Source of the DNA: Bacteroidales bacterium
Lineage (GTDB): Bacteria > Bacteroidota > Bacteroidia > Bacteroidales > UBA932
Assembly (NCBI GenBank): GCA_017471045.1
Contig: JAFUWZ010000060.1
Span: forward strand, 1 to 48,036
DNA length: 48,036 nucleotides
Reading direction: 5' to 3'
In this document: positions 8,501-16,102 of the stretch, one piece after another
Position numbering within the stretch: the first letter of the stretch is position 1
How the letters are laid out: each line of letters begins with the position of its first letter
Translations under genes and position numbers: made by a program
The notes under the pieces: generated by a model
What the model saw: the letters and a program-made list of their open reading frames with translations, nothing else
Told to the model about the DNA's origin: nothing
The model's database searches: none

Positions 8501-10068
8501 GGCCTGTCGACCGACTGTCACTGTCCAGCCGGGGGGCACGCCTGGATGACGCGCTCCTCCAGATAGCCTTCACCCAAGTCCCTTATTTCGTCAGCGGGCC
8601 CTTCCATATCGATGATTACGGGATCACCTTTGACGACATGGCGCTCAAAGACCGTTACGACGGCAGCGGAACGGTCACCGGAGGCGTCACTTTCGACCAC
8701 CTGAAAGACATCCGGATGGCCACCTCGATCCGGGTCAACGGAGTGGAGGCCTTCAATACCGAGGATGACGGCGAATCCCCCGTCTACGGCCACGTGGGCG
8801 CCAGCGGCACGGTGGACCTGACCGGTCCTTTCTCGTCCCTGCTGATGAGCATCAACGCCCGGACACAAGGCGGGGGCGACTTCCACATCCCCCTGCGGAG
8901 CGGCGCCACGCTCACGGGAACCGACCTGCTGACCTTCAAGCAGCCGGCCGGCGACGAATGGGTCGATCCCTATGAACAGATGATGCAGTCCCTGGTCAAG
9001 AAAGAGAAGGAAAAGGGCCGCTTCGCCATGAAGATGCGAGTCACCGTCGATCCGGAGGTCCAGTGCGACCTCGAGATCGACAAAGACAGCGGCAATATCC
9101 TTTCAGGACGGGGCAACGGCACCATCTCCCTGGAGGTCGGCGGAGAGAAAGCCTTCAGCATCAACGGTGATTACAACCTCACGGCAGGAGATTTCCACCT
9201 CAACGTCATGAACATCGCCTCCAAGAATTTCACCATCGACAGCGGCAGCTCGATCAAGTTCAACGGCGACATCATGGACAGCGACCTGGACATCGACGCC
9301 CGGTACATGACCAAGACTTCACTCTCCAACCTGCTCACGGACAGTTCAGCCACCTCATACCGGCGTAACGTCGAGTGCGCCCTCAAGGTGTCCGACAAGC
9401 TCCGGAACCCGCAGCTCGCCTTCTCCATCGACATCCCGGATCTCGATCCTTCGACCAAATCCCAGGTCGAGAGCGCACTCAACACCGAAGACAAGGTCCA
9501 GAAACAGTTTGTCGCCCTGCTTGTGACCAACAGTTTCCTGCCCAGCGACCAGTCCGGCATTTTCAACAACAACACCGGCATCCTGATGTCCAACATGATG
9601 GAAGTGATGTCCGGGCAGCTCAGCAACATCCTGCAGCGCCTGCAGATCCCCCTGGATCTGGGTTTGAAGTATGCGGCCGGAGAAGGCGGCAGCGACCTGT
9701 TCGACGTCGCCGTCTCCACCAAGCTCTTCAACGACCGGGTCAGCGTCAACGGCGTGATCGGCAACCGGCAATATTCCACGGATGCCGGTGACCGGGATGT
9801 CGTCGGCGACCTGGATGTGGAGATCAAGCTCGACAACGCGGGCAACGTCCGCCTCAACCTCTTCTCCCACTCCGCCGACAAGTACTCGAATTACCTGGAC
9901 TACAGCCAGCGCAACGGCGTCGGCATCGGATACCAGCGGGAGTTCAACACCCTGCGAAGCTTCTTCCGGAGCCTGTTTACCAGCCGGAAGAAACGGCAGG
10001 AACTGCTCTTCCAGCCCCGCCCGGAGGAGCGCAGAAAAACCTTGAAGATCCTAGCAGATGAGCGATAA
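5554..10068 (+). CDS. TamB-like translocation/assembly protein
   Basis: A very long protein (about 1504 residues if it starts at ATC 5554) with one N-terminal membrane anchor (LAALLLLLLAGGLVLQ), followed by repetitive beta-strand-rich AsmA/TamB-type sequence and a C-terminal TamB domain (DLDIDARYMTKTSLSNLL; FNDRVSVNGVIGNRQYS). Such proteins bridge inner and outer membranes and are linked to lipid transport or outer-membrane protein assembly. The frame has no ATG or GTG before the membrane segment: a stop lies at 5551, and the first GTG is at 5647, after the anchor. The anchor and RBS both point to ATC 5554 or 5557. First gene of the tamB-rsmI-folB-mtaB operon; its 3' end overlaps the next gene by 11 bp. 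Confidence 0.88.
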   Translation: MIAKVKHIVPRILAALLLLLLAGGLVLQSPRVQTALARKLAARLNEKIEGELTIGRVQILPFKTVIVRDAVLTDNDPLATSFFEPKDTVARIGMATVSFSLKGLTGRKPVVLNKVVVRDGLLNLVTEAHHVSNIKRIFHGKEPKPLQDKGDVLHVKQVEARDFHFTLSNALGKKAPKGKPGINWAELDLMADAKAHDFRITGGTVQGVLDDAKATERSGYSFYNTSGRAQVSRGKVEVFDFVLNDDGSHLVLPYYAMRFDNYRSFDHFLDEVELEIQLGRSRLGEGTLRGFAGLALPHLSMDISQARVLGTINDFTVESLSFREQSGISGSLSGEVSRITNLPESYIDAKVDGLTFTTEAAGRLVEAFAPGKGAAIGRYAPGETFLFNGRLKGPADDLALDCALTSQAGSVNGSVKAKDLLDSSVPSRLGGSVAVNNLDLGSLLGTDRVGECSMRGQMDAVLGPGGISLDIDSLIIDKARINGYDYSNIAGAGTFKDDAFNGRIVCSDPNLNFIFQGLVNLSGKTHNALYKFYFNLGYADLYALNLDKRGPSKASLAVNANISRIGKENILGDIDVKDVRLENRDGIHDIGHLSLRSYTSNETQRLSFESAFAQAQFSGSKPVTGLVTALRDGVLYKELPALAAKAPAVPEGEDYRLTLKTADTRDLLSFVLPGLYVAEGTTLNLRMGRDGTLKTELKSQRLALQDKYLKNVTLQARGDGERLLCDLAGDELNAGVKLLGNRIRIEADSNRVGLRYRFDNGTDPETKGLLDLACTLSRNRDNRLNYDIRTLPSDLTVGGEKWTFDPSDISIKPAGVAVPRFVAHNGEQRMEIEGGLSRKHEDTLVLALNRIALEAVRSLAPDLPDIQGILTGDIRMVSPFGKDQLDLHAHLRAQETSVSGYDAGTLSLSGEWDNEHNRMEFLFEDRVREATTLRAHGTYQPSSHELRAKARMDSLQIGYASGFVQEVFSRLEGKISGDLAVSGPVDRLSLSSRGARLDDALLQIAFTQVPYFVSGPFHIDDYGITFDDMALKDRYDGSGTVTGGVTFDHLKDIRMATSIRVNGVEAFNTEDDGESPVYGHVGASGTVDLTGPFSSLLMSINARTQGGGDFHIPLRSGATLTGTDLLTFKQPAGDEWVDPYEQMMQSLVKKEKEKGRFAMKMRVTVDPEVQCDLEIDKDSGNILSGRGNGTISLEVGGEKAFSINGDYNLTAGDFHLNVMNIASKNFTIDSGSSIKFNGDIMDSDLDIDARYMTKTSLSNLLTDSSATSYRRNVECALKVSDKLRNPQLAFSIDIPDLDPSTKSQVESALNTEDKVQKQFVALLVTNSFLPSDQSGIFNNNTGILMSNMMEVMSGQLSNILQRLQIPLDLGLKYAAGEGGSDLFDVAVSTKLFNDRVSVNGVIGNRQYSTDAGDRDVVGDLDVEIKLDNAGNVRLNLFSHSADKYSNYLDYSQRNGVGIGYQREFNTLRSFFRSLFTSRKKRQELLFQPRPEERRKTLKILADER

Positions 10069-10768
10069 AGGAAGATTATACCTGATCCCCTCCCCACTCG
10101 GGGAGAATGATCCCGCGGAGGTCATTCCGGCACCAGTGCTGGAGCGGCTCCGGGACTTGAAAGTCTTTGTCGTCGAGGAAGTGCGCACGGCCCGCCGTTA
10201 CCTGTCCCGCGCCGGCCTGAAAGGCCGGATCGAGGGATTGGAGTTCCACGTGCTCAACGAGCATACGGACGAAGCGGAAGTCGAAGCGATGGCCACGCTC
10301 TTCGACGGCGGACAGGATGTCGGCCTGATCACGGAAGCCGGCCTGCCGGCCGTAGCGGATCCCGGCGCGGCCCTGGTGGCCCTGTGCCACCGGCACGGCA
10401 TCCGGGTCGTCCCCTTCGTCGGGCCCTCGTCCCTGATGCTGGCACTGATGGCGTCGGGCCTCAACGGCCAGTCTTTTGCGTTCCTGGGGTATCTGCCGGC
10501 CAAGACGGATGAACGCCGCAACGCCATCAGGGACATGGAGAAGCAGTCCGCCGCCCGGCATCAGACACAGATTTTCATTGAGACGCCCTACCGCAACGAT
10601 GCGATGTTGGAGGACCTGCTGCGCATCTGCGCTCCGGGGACACGGCTGTCCATCGCAGCCGACATCACGCTGCCAGAGGAGACCATCCGGACCCGCACCG
10701 TCGCCCAATGGCGCAAAGAACCCCTGACTATAGGAAAAAGACCATGCGTTTTTATGATTTTGGCATAA
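10058..10768 (+). CDS. RsmI-like SAM-dependent methyltransferase
   Basis: This 236-residue protein belongs to the tetrapyrrole-methylase superfamily. It starts MSDKGRLYLIPSPLGEN and has the SAM-pocket motifs ITEAGLPAVADPGAAL and PFVGPSSLMLALMASG, then QIFIETPYRND. Bacteroidales often carry a short RsmI paralogue of this kind beside the standard rRNA 2'-O-methyltransferase, so the exact RNA target is uncertain. It overlaps tamB by 11 bp, and its stop (TAA 10766-10768) overlaps the likely folB start, which suggests translational coupling. Confidence 0.85.
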   Translation: MSDKGRLYLIPSPLGENDPAEVIPAPVLERLRDLKVFVVEEVRTARRYLSRAGLKGRIEGLEFHVLNEHTDEAEVEAMATLFDGGQDVGLITEAGLPAVADPGAALVALCHRHGIRVVPFVGPSSLMLALMASGLNGQSFAFLGYLPAKTDERRNAIRDMEKQSAARHQTQIFIETPYRNDAMLEDLLRICAPGTRLSIAADITLPEETIRTRTVAQWRKEPLTIGKRPCVFMILA

Positions 10769-11157
10769 TGGAACTCTCCGGTTTGGAGTTCCACGCCTTC
10801 CACGGCTGTCTCGAGCGTGAGAAGCAGGAAGGCAACCGCTTTGTCGTAGATTTCAAGGCGGCTTATCTGCTGGGCAAAGCGGACCGGACGGACCGGCTGG
10901 AGGATGCGGCCGACTACGGCATCATCTATGAGGCGATCCGGAAGGAAATGGAGCAGCCGTCGGAGCTGCTGGAGCATGTGGCCCGGCGCATCGTCAAGGC
11001 GGTTGAAGCGCGGTTCCCGAAGCGCTTCCCGCTGATCAAGGTGACGGTTTCGAAAGAGCATCCCCCGGTGGAAGGACCGTGCGAGTGGTCCCGGATCACC
11101 GTTTTCAGCCGCGATCCGGTCTTCGCCGTCAAGTATCTGCACGTACCTGCGCTATGA
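10768..11157 (+). CDS. folB: Dihydroneopterin aldolase
   Basis: About 129 residues beginning MELSGLEFHAFHGCLEREKQ, the standard FolB opening, then an ADYGIIYE segment and a C-terminal IKVTVSKEHPPVEGP strand. FolB converts dihydroneopterin to 6-hydroxymethyl-dihydropterin in folate synthesis. I chose ATG 10768 (TAATG overlap with the methyltransferase) because it matches the family start. ATG 10744 is an alternative: it has a better purine-rich sequence before it and would add MRFYDFGI. The stop overlaps mtaB as ATGA. Confidence 0.88.
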   Translation: MELSGLEFHAFHGCLEREKQEGNRFVVDFKAAYLLGKADRTDRLEDAADYGIIYEAIRKEMEQPSELLEHVARRIVKAVEARFPKRFPLIKVTVSKEHPPVEGPCEWSRITVFSRDPVFAVKYLHVPAL

Positions 11158-12401
11158 CCGTCGCTTTTGTCACCCTGGGCTGCAAACTCAACTACGCCGA
11201 ATCGGCCGCCTATGCCCGAGGATTCAAGGCGGCCGGGCTGGAGGTCGTCCCGTGGAGCAAGGGGGCGGACCTGTTCGTCGTCAACACCTGCTCGGTGACG
11301 GCGACGTCCGACAGCAAGTCGCGCAGCGCCATCCGCAAGCTGCACCGGCTGCGTCCGGATGCCCCGATCGTGGTGACCGGCTGTTACGCCGAGCTGCGGC
11401 GCGAAGAGGTGGAGGCGCTCGAAGGCGTCGCCCGGGTCTTCGGCGCCGCCGAAAAAGCCCGCCTTGTCCCCGACACCCTCGTGCTGCTTGAAGGCACCGT
11501 CTCCCCCTCCCCGGCCCGTGACAACACAGTTTTCGGGGCCTACAGCATCGGCGGGCGGACGCGCTCGTTCCTCAAGGTCCAGGACGGCTGCGACAACTTC
11601 TGCGCCTACTGCGCCGTCCCCTACGCCCGCGGCCGCAGCCGCAGCATCCCCATCTGCGAAGCCGTCCGGGCGGCCCGCGACATCGCCGCTTCCGGCACCC
11701 GGGAGATCGTCCTCACCGGCGTCAACACCGGCGATTTCGGCCGCACCACCGGCGAGCGTTTCCTCGACCTGCTCAAGGCCCTCAACGAGGTCGAAGGCAT
11801 CGAGCGCTACCGCATCTCCTCGATCGAGCCGAACCTCATCACGGAAGAGATCGTGGACTGGATCGCCTCCGTCACCAAGTTCCTCCCCCACTTCCATATC
11901 CCCCTCCAGACCGGCAGCGACGTCCAGCTCAAACGCATGGGCCGCCGCTACACGACCGCATTTTTCCGCGAGCGGATCGAATACATCCGCAGCCGGATGG
12001 AAGGCCCCGGACGGCCGAAAGTCTTTTTCGGCATCGACGTGATGGTCGGGCTCCCCGGCGAAACGGAAGCCCTGTTCGAGGAAACCCGCGCTTTTATCGA
12101 GTCCGTCCGGCCCGCTTTCATCCACATCTTCCCCTATTCCCGCCGCCCCGGGACCCGCGCCGCCGCCTGGCCGGACCAGGTCCCCGAAACGGTCAAGGCC
12201 GAACGTGTCAAAGCCCTCGAAGCGCTCTGCGACCGGCTGCACGCCGACTTCATCGCGTCCAACCGCGGCCTGACCGAGCGCGTGCTCTGGGAGTCGAAAG
12301 AAAAAGACGGCACCATGTCCGGCTTCACCGGCAACTATATCAAAGTCACCCGCCCCTACGAGGCGGGCCTGAGCGGCACCATCACGGAAGTCACGATCTG
12401 A
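11154..12401 (+). CDS. mtaB: tRNA t6A methylthiotransferase MtaB
   Basis: This 415-residue radical-SAM methylthiotransferase starts TVAFVTLGCKLNYAESAA, with N-terminal cluster cysteines in TLGCKLN, VNTCSVT and VTGCYAEL. The radical-SAM cluster motif is DGCDNFCAYCAVPYARG, and a TRAM-like tail follows. It adds a methylthio group to t6A37 to make ms2t6A, so it acts downstream of TsaD, encoded on the other side of tamB. ATG 11154 overlaps the folB stop (ATGA); the longer frame is not needed. Last gene of the rightward operon. Confidence 0.92.
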   Translation: MTVAFVTLGCKLNYAESAAYARGFKAAGLEVVPWSKGADLFVVNTCSVTATSDSKSRSAIRKLHRLRPDAPIVVTGCYAELRREEVEALEGVARVFGAAEKARLVPDTLVLLEGTVSPSPARDNTVFGAYSIGGRTRSFLKVQDGCDNFCAYCAVPYARGRSRSIPICEAVRAARDIAASGTREIVLTGVNTGDFGRTTGERFLDLLKALNEVEGIERYRISSIEPNLITEEIVDWIASVTKFLPHFHIPLQTGSDVQLKRMGRRYTTAFFRERIEYIRSRMEGPGRPKVFFGIDVMVGLPGETEALFEETRAFIESVRPAFIHIFPYSRRPGTRAAAWPDQVPETVKAERVKALEALCDRLHADFIASNRGLTERVLWESKEKDGTMSGFTGNYIKVTRPYEAGLSGTITEVTI

Positions 12402-12581
12402 CACCTCGCCGGCTAACACTGAGACCCGATCGAGGATCTCGACATCGTCCCGTCGCGAACCGTATCCACGATCTTGCAGGGATCATATTTATACAACCCA
12501 ACGAGAGTATTATACCATTCCCATTCAAATTGATGGAGTTGAAGAGCCTTATTATGTTCTGTTTTTCCATTCATCTGTGAT
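12402..12581. other. Intergenic stretch with a possible coding relic
   Basis: No gene is supported here. One plus-strand frame reads YTTQREYYTIPIQIDGVEEP and then stops near 12600, which may be a relic of a lost gene. The base composition turns AT-rich compared with the preceding operon, marking entry into accessory DNA. Confidence 0.3.
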
Positions 12582-13023
12582 TTGTGTGATTCTGGTATAA
12601 TTGGGTCGAAATCTCTGATTCGTGATGATGATACTAAAGACTTGTTTTCCTTTAAAGCTAAAAAGTGCGGGTATCATCTGACTCCGTCGGCTTTTTTCCG
12701 GGAGCATCCGGAGCGGAAGCCGGGGCCGGACTGGCGGTATGAGACGGTGGATGTGGAGGCTTTGAGACGTGCGGGGCGGGTGAACTGGGTGCATTCGGTG
12801 TTGAAGCGCCGGGACCTGACTCCTCCGCGGGGGCTGCAGCCTGAGGGGTGGGAGCTGCGGCAGTGTCTTTTCGGGGAGCATTTGCTTCGGGAGTATCCGG
12901 ATATTGACGGGTATGAGGAAGTTGTCGGAGTTCCCGTCGCTGAGTGTGACGGTGTCGCCGGAGTGTCATGAGGAGCTGGAGAAGCTGATCGAGGAGCTGG
13001 GGCTGGTGTGCTATGGGGTGTAA
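12582..13023 (+). pseudogene. DUF6371/Toprim-like primase remnant, middle deleted
   Basis: The 12582-12971 frame contains GRVNWVHSVLKRR and WELRQCLFGEHLLREYP, which resemble the conserved block of DUF6371-type primase-helicase proteins of Bacteroidales mobile elements. In those proteins GEHLL is normally followed by the Toprim VAVVESEKTA motif. Here it is followed directly by a tail, DIDGYEE, then in a second frame RKLSEFPSLSVTVSPECHEE to a stop at 13023. The Toprim core therefore appears lost and the tail is frameshifted. Codon use (many GGG, CGG and TAT) differs from neighbouring core genes. The family assignment is from memory. Confidence 0.5.
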
Positions 13024-13025
13024 GG

Positions 13026-14447
13026 CTACTGGAACAAATCGTCCATCGTCAATTGGACCGGGATATCGGCTGCATTTGCGTTGTTGGTGAGTCCGAATGT
13101 AGTGATGAGTGAGAGCATGATCCGTTTCCGAGTTCCGGTTTCCCTCTTGAAAACGGTCTTGCGGTACTCCATCTTTGAAAGGTCCTCTGACGAAAGCGGA
13201 TAAGGTGATTTGCTGTATTTCATTTCGCAGAGGTTGATGGTATCGTCGTTGCGGTCGATCAGGAGGTCTATCTGGACGCCTTCCTCTTTTGAGTCCTTGG
13301 GGGCCTTCCAGTTCCAGGAATGGGCTGTACTGATTACGACGGTAAGTCCCATCGCTTTCTTGATTTGCTCCAGATGTTGCAGGCATACTCTCTCGAAGGC
13401 CAGGCCAACCCAGTTGCCATAGACCCCGGTGTCCAGGTTAGAGGTCCAGAAATGTGACTCTCCGCGGGTGTTCTCTCTGATGAATTTGAACCAGAAGAGC
13501 GTGTAGTTATCCATCAATTGGTATAAGGAGCCCTTCTTTTTATTCCCGATCATCGTATATTTACGGATGAAGCCACACTGCTCCAACTCCTTGAGCGCAT
13601 TGGAGAAGGTTTCATTATCGCTGAGAGAGGTGATGTCCAATATCTCCTCTCTCAGCAATCCGCCTTTCTTTGTGGCCAAGGCATTGACGATTGCAATATG
13701 TGTCTTGGGACGTTTGAACAGCGAAGCATAGAGGGCGTCGTATTCGTGGACCATTTCACCATCTTCTTCGAAGAACATCCGGTCAATATTCTGGGCTACA
13801 GAAAAGCCGGGACGAAGGATACTCCAGTAGTATGGAATACCTCCCATCACCATATATGCTTCCAGGATTTGCCTGCGGGTGAAATCGAGTTTGTGTTCAC
13901 GGCTGTATTCCTCACATTCCCTCAGCGTGAATGGACGGAGCTGAATCTGGCGGGTGACGCGGTCGTGGAGACCGCCGTAATTCATCACGATATTGTCAAT
14001 AATCCAGGAGGTGGCGCTACCGCAGACGATGAGGATGATGTCCTTACGGGTGGTGGCCCAGGCATTCCAGAAATGATCAAGTGCACGGATAAAGTTGGAT
14101 TTGGGCGTATCCATCCAAGGCAGTGCGTCGATGAATACGATTTTCTTTCCTTCAGGAAGGCTTGTCAGAAGGCGCTGAAGGAGCCGGAAAGCATCGCCCC
14201 AGGTCTTTGGCTTGGGACTTTTGGGCAGGCCTGCGGCGTAGAGTGATTCCCGGAATTCACCCAGTTGCTCGCTCATGGGGGCATCCAGGATTCCGGTGTG
14301 CTGGAAGGCAAACTGGTAGTTGAAGGTCTCGCGCACCAGGAATGTTTTGCCGACTCGACGCCTGCCATAGAGGGCCACGAATTCGGACTGTTTTGACTGT
14401 AATAGCTCGTTGAGCAGTGCCTGTTCTTTTTCTCTTCCTATCAGCAT
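13026..14447 (-). CDS. DUF234-type ATPase (archaeal-ATPase-like)
   Basis: This 473-residue protein starts MLIGREKEQALLNELL. It has a Walker A motif (GRRRVGKTF), a Walker B strand (IVFIDALPWMD) and a sensor-like IILIVCGSATSW. A winged-helix region follows, then a C-terminal PD-(D/E)XK-like module (VQIDLLIDR ... INLCEMKYS). Such proteins are common in Bacteroidales accessory regions and are suspected defence or toxin-antitoxin ATPases; the true role is unknown. The Walker B motif usually reads DELPW or DEMPW; here it is DALPW, so the catalytic Glu appears replaced. Start 14447 is supported by AAAGGAC 8-13 bp upstream. It is AT-richer than the core genes. Confidence 0.82.
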   Translation of the reverse strand: MLIGREKEQALLNELLQSKQSEFVALYGRRRVGKTFLVRETFNYQFAFQHTGILDAPMSEQLGEFRESLYAAGLPKSPKPKTWGDAFRLLQRLLTSLPEGKKIVFIDALPWMDTPKSNFIRALDHFWNAWATTRKDIILIVCGSATSWIIDNIVMNYGGLHDRVTRQIQLRPFTLRECEEYSREHKLDFTRRQILEAYMVMGGIPYYWSILRPGFSVAQNIDRMFFEEDGEMVHEYDALYASLFKRPKTHIAIVNALATKKGGLLREEILDITSLSDNETFSNALKELEQCGFIRKYTMIGNKKKGSLYQLMDNYTLFWFKFIRENTRGESHFWTSNLDTGVYGNWVGLAFERVCLQHLEQIKKAMGLTVVISTAHSWNWKAPKDSKEEGVQIDLLIDRNDDTINLCEMKYSKSPYPLSSEDLSKMEYRKTVFKRETGTRKRIMLSLITTFGLTNNANAADIPVQLTMDDLFQ

Positions 14448-14454
14448 AATAGTG

Positions 14455-14490
14455 TCCTTTCTTTGATGTACAAAGATAATGATTATCTTT
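14455..14490 (-). promoter_or_regulatory. ATPase promoter with overlapping dyad
   Basis: On the minus strand, TATCTTTG (14471-14478) is an exact -7 box. It is embedded in a perfect palindrome, AAAGATAAT-G-ATTATCTTT (14472-14490). AAAGGAC (14454-14460) is the ribosome binding site. A repressor binding the dyad would cover the promoter; autoregulation is possible but unproven. Confidence 0.6.
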
Positions 14491-14502
14491 TGAAATGATG
14501 CC

Positions 14503-14549
14503 ATAAGCCGTGGAAATCTACAAAAAATCAGCACATTTCCACGGCTTAT
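14503..14549. repeat. Perfect 15-bp inverted repeat, 17-nt loop
   Basis: The arms 14503-14517 (ATAAGCCGTGGAAAT) and 14535-14549 are exact reverse complements. The element sits between the ATPase promoter and the end of the minus-strand fragment at 14560. It has no T-run after the stem on either strand, so it is a weak candidate for an intrinsic terminator and could be an operator or recombination site. Confidence 0.7.
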
Positions 14550-14559
14550 AGCGCATCAA

Positions 14560-14718
14560 TTAGTCAAAGTAGTCGTATTTGTCGATGCCGGCAAGGTACA
14601 TGAGGGTGGCGCCGGTCTTTTTCTGGATGATGTCGATGTAGGTGATTTCTTTGGTGGGGATGGTCTCGCCTTCATGCTCGGGGTCCGGGACTTCTTCTAT
14701 CCAGTGTTTCTTGGTGGT
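14560..14718 (-). pseudogene. C-terminal fragment of an unknown protein
   Basis: Fifty-two codons (KKHWIEEVPDPEHEGETIP ... KTGATLMYLAGIDKYDYFD) look like a genuine protein tail ending at a stop at 14560. The frame upstream of about 14718 is the shadow of a plus-strand remnant, so the N-terminus has been lost at a junction. Family not recognised. Confidence 0.4.
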
Positions 14719-14736
14719 GTGGATGGCGTCTTGCCG

Positions 14737-14892
14737 ATGAAGGAAAGTTCCCCTGTAAAGGCATACCCCCTTGGCAAGACAGCCCAACGCATCATTGATG
14801 CCCTGGTAGATGACCCCACACTGACCCGGAAAGCCCTCGACCACGAAGGCTCCGACAAAAGCGGCTACTGGGTAGTCCTCATCCGCAAATAA
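14737..14892 (+). pseudogene. C-terminal wHTH tail of an AlbA_2-type ATP-binding protein, deleted
   Basis: The peptide PLGKTAQRIIDALVDDPTLTRK joined to GSDKSGYWVVLIRK resembles the winged-helix tail of AlbA_2/ATP-binding or Fic-linked regulators. That tail typically ends in a GSDKGGYWEV-like motif. About 20 residues of the helix-turn-helix seem to be missing between the two pieces, and nothing upstream belongs to the same protein. It faces away from the ATPase gene. Confidence 0.45.
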
Positions 14893-14912
14893 AAAATCCC
14901 GAAAACCTCTTC

Positions 14913-15023
14913 ATGGACTCCCGCCCCGACTGCGCCTTCCTCCTCTCCGAAGAAGGTCAATCCGCCATCGTCTCCCTCCACATCGATGGAATCATCCACT
15001 TTGTCCGTGCTTATTCCAAATGA
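14913..15023 (+). CDS. Mini-ORF, 36 aa, paralogue of 17800-17913
   Basis: The peptide begins MDSRPDCAFLLSEEGQSAIV, then LHIDGIIHFVR, and ends at 15023. Its pattern (MD-R----FLLS-EG--AIV-LH--GII--VR) recurs in the mini-ORF at 17800-17913, and such conservation argues that it is or was coding. It follows the AlbA_2-like tail by 20 bp. It may be a small protein or the frameshifted C-terminus of a larger family. Function unknown. Confidence 0.45.
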   Translation: MDSRPDCAFLLSEEGQSAIVSLHIDGIIHFVRAYSK

Positions 15024-15120
15024 ATTCAGAAGTTTCTCAGTGTCTTTGCAAAAAAACGAATGATTATTTATCCCTAAAAATCCGAATTTATATCTCTGAT
15101 ATGATACTCAACTGTGATGA

Positions 15121-15546
15121 TTATTTTCCATACATCTCTTGTATTCGAACCAACTCTTCCGTATAATGCTGCTCGTATTCTGGGAGAGGATATAGGATTA
15201 TCTTAATATACCGGGGCGTGATCCCAAATTCATGGTCGTGTTGCAACATTTCTGGCAGAATCATAGCGCGGAAACGTTGGCCTACCTCAGTGTCTCGGAA
15301 TGCCTTTTTTGAAAGACTTACCCAGTTACGGTAATACATCCCATTATACTCGATATCATATTGCGCCCTTCCATTATCCTTCTTGATAATCGTGGCGGTA
15401 GTATCATAGCCTCTTGTATTGAACAAATGGTTGTTGTATAGGGTCCAAACGCCGTACACACCAGCATACAAGATGATTATTGCACCGATAAGGAGAATGG
15501 AGAGCAAGAAGTAATACGAAACATTATGTTTTGCTGTAGAGGACAT
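15121..15546 (-). CDS. Hypothetical membrane-anchored protein
   Basis: This 141-residue protein has a single N-terminal transmembrane helix (YYFLLSILLIGAIIILYAGV) and a soluble domain that could be DUF3592-like (TTATIIKKDNGRAQYDIEY; MYYRNWVSLSKKAF). The sequence is AT-rich. It has no operon partner and the family assignment is weak. Confidence 0.6.
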   Translation of the reverse strand: MSSTAKHNVSYYFLLSILLIGAIIILYAGVYGVWTLYNNHLFNTRGYDTTATIIKKDNGRAQYDIEYNGMYYRNWVSLSKKAFRDTEVGQRFRAMILPEMLQHDHEFGITPRYIKIILYPLPEYEQHYTEELVRIQEMYGK

Positions 15547-15601
15547 GTAAATTCCGATTTATTAGCGCAATTATACTTACTTTCTGCTGCATAGCCAGAA
15601 G

Positions 15602-15632
15602 AAAACCCCGCTGGATGCTCTCCAACGGGGTT
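15602..15632 (-). terminator. Intrinsic terminator
   Basis: Read on the minus strand, CCCCGTTGGA pairs with TCCAGCGGGG (loop GAGCA) and is followed by TTTTCTT. It lies 35 bp after the stop of the minus-strand fragment ending at 15668. Confidence 0.75.
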
Positions 15633-15667
15633 AACTGATTCAGATTTCAGCCATGAGGGCCGGAAGT

Positions 15668-15949
15668 TTAGTCACCCTCACCGGCAGGCTCTGCGGCGGG
15701 TTCCCACTTGGTCTCGGCCAGCATCTCGCCGGTGGCGCTGTTGATGTAGTAGTAGCGGAAGAAAATCTTCAGAGCCGCAGCACTGGGAGCGCCGTACTTG
15801 GCCACATAGTCCGCGCGAATGTCGATGACGGAGGCGTCGGGCTCCTCGACCAGTTTCACGGCCGATGCCTTGGAATGGGCGCGGGTAACGCCGTTGGACT
15901 GGCCTTCGGTGGCCTCAATCACGAGGTGTGCAATAGGGTTTTGCAGGAT
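15668..15949 (-). pseudogene. C-terminal fragment of an unknown protein
   Basis: The frame encodes HLVIEATEGQSNGVTRAHSK, then a Tyr-rich FFRYYYINSATGEMLAE, and an acidic tail. An 84-codon frame has an in-frame ATG at 15922, but homology-like sequence continues upstream (LQNPIAHLV) without a start, so this is probably a 5'-truncated gene. A strong terminator follows it, so it once had its own transcript. Family not recognised. Confidence 0.45.
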
Positions 15950-15968
15950 GTGGTATATTTTTTATCAA

Positions 15969-16000
15969 CATCGGCCCCTTAGGGTGGTGAGAGGCCGATG
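15969..16000. repeat. 8-bp stem-loop downstream of fic
   Basis: CATCGGCC (15969-15976) and GGCCGATG (15993-16000) form a perfect stem. It lies just beyond the repeat pair after the fic stop and could terminate fic transcription, although the T-rich stretch on the minus strand is interrupted. Confidence 0.45.
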
Positions 16001-16052
16001 GAATAATACATAAGATTTTTGTCTATTTTCAGTGTTGTTTGGGTGTTTCAAT

Positions 16053-16102
16053 GGGTAAAATTGTCGAAATTCAGCTGGGCCTTCTGGTAAAATTGTCGAA
16101 AT
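16053..16102. repeat. Repeat pair, 3' side of fic cassette
   Basis: Two copies of GGTAAAATTGTCGAAAT (16053-16070 and 16085-16102) are spaced exactly 32 bp apart. The fic stop codon (TAG on the minus strand, 16103-16105) abuts the second copy. A pair with the same 32-bp phase sits on the other side of fic. Confidence 0.85.

Noticed and set aside
10926-12419. 497-codon minus-strand open frame opposite mtaB
   Set aside because: It is antisense to an unmistakable radical-SAM methylthiotransferase, and its composition (Gly, Asp, Ala and Val runs) is typical of a GC-rich shadow frame.
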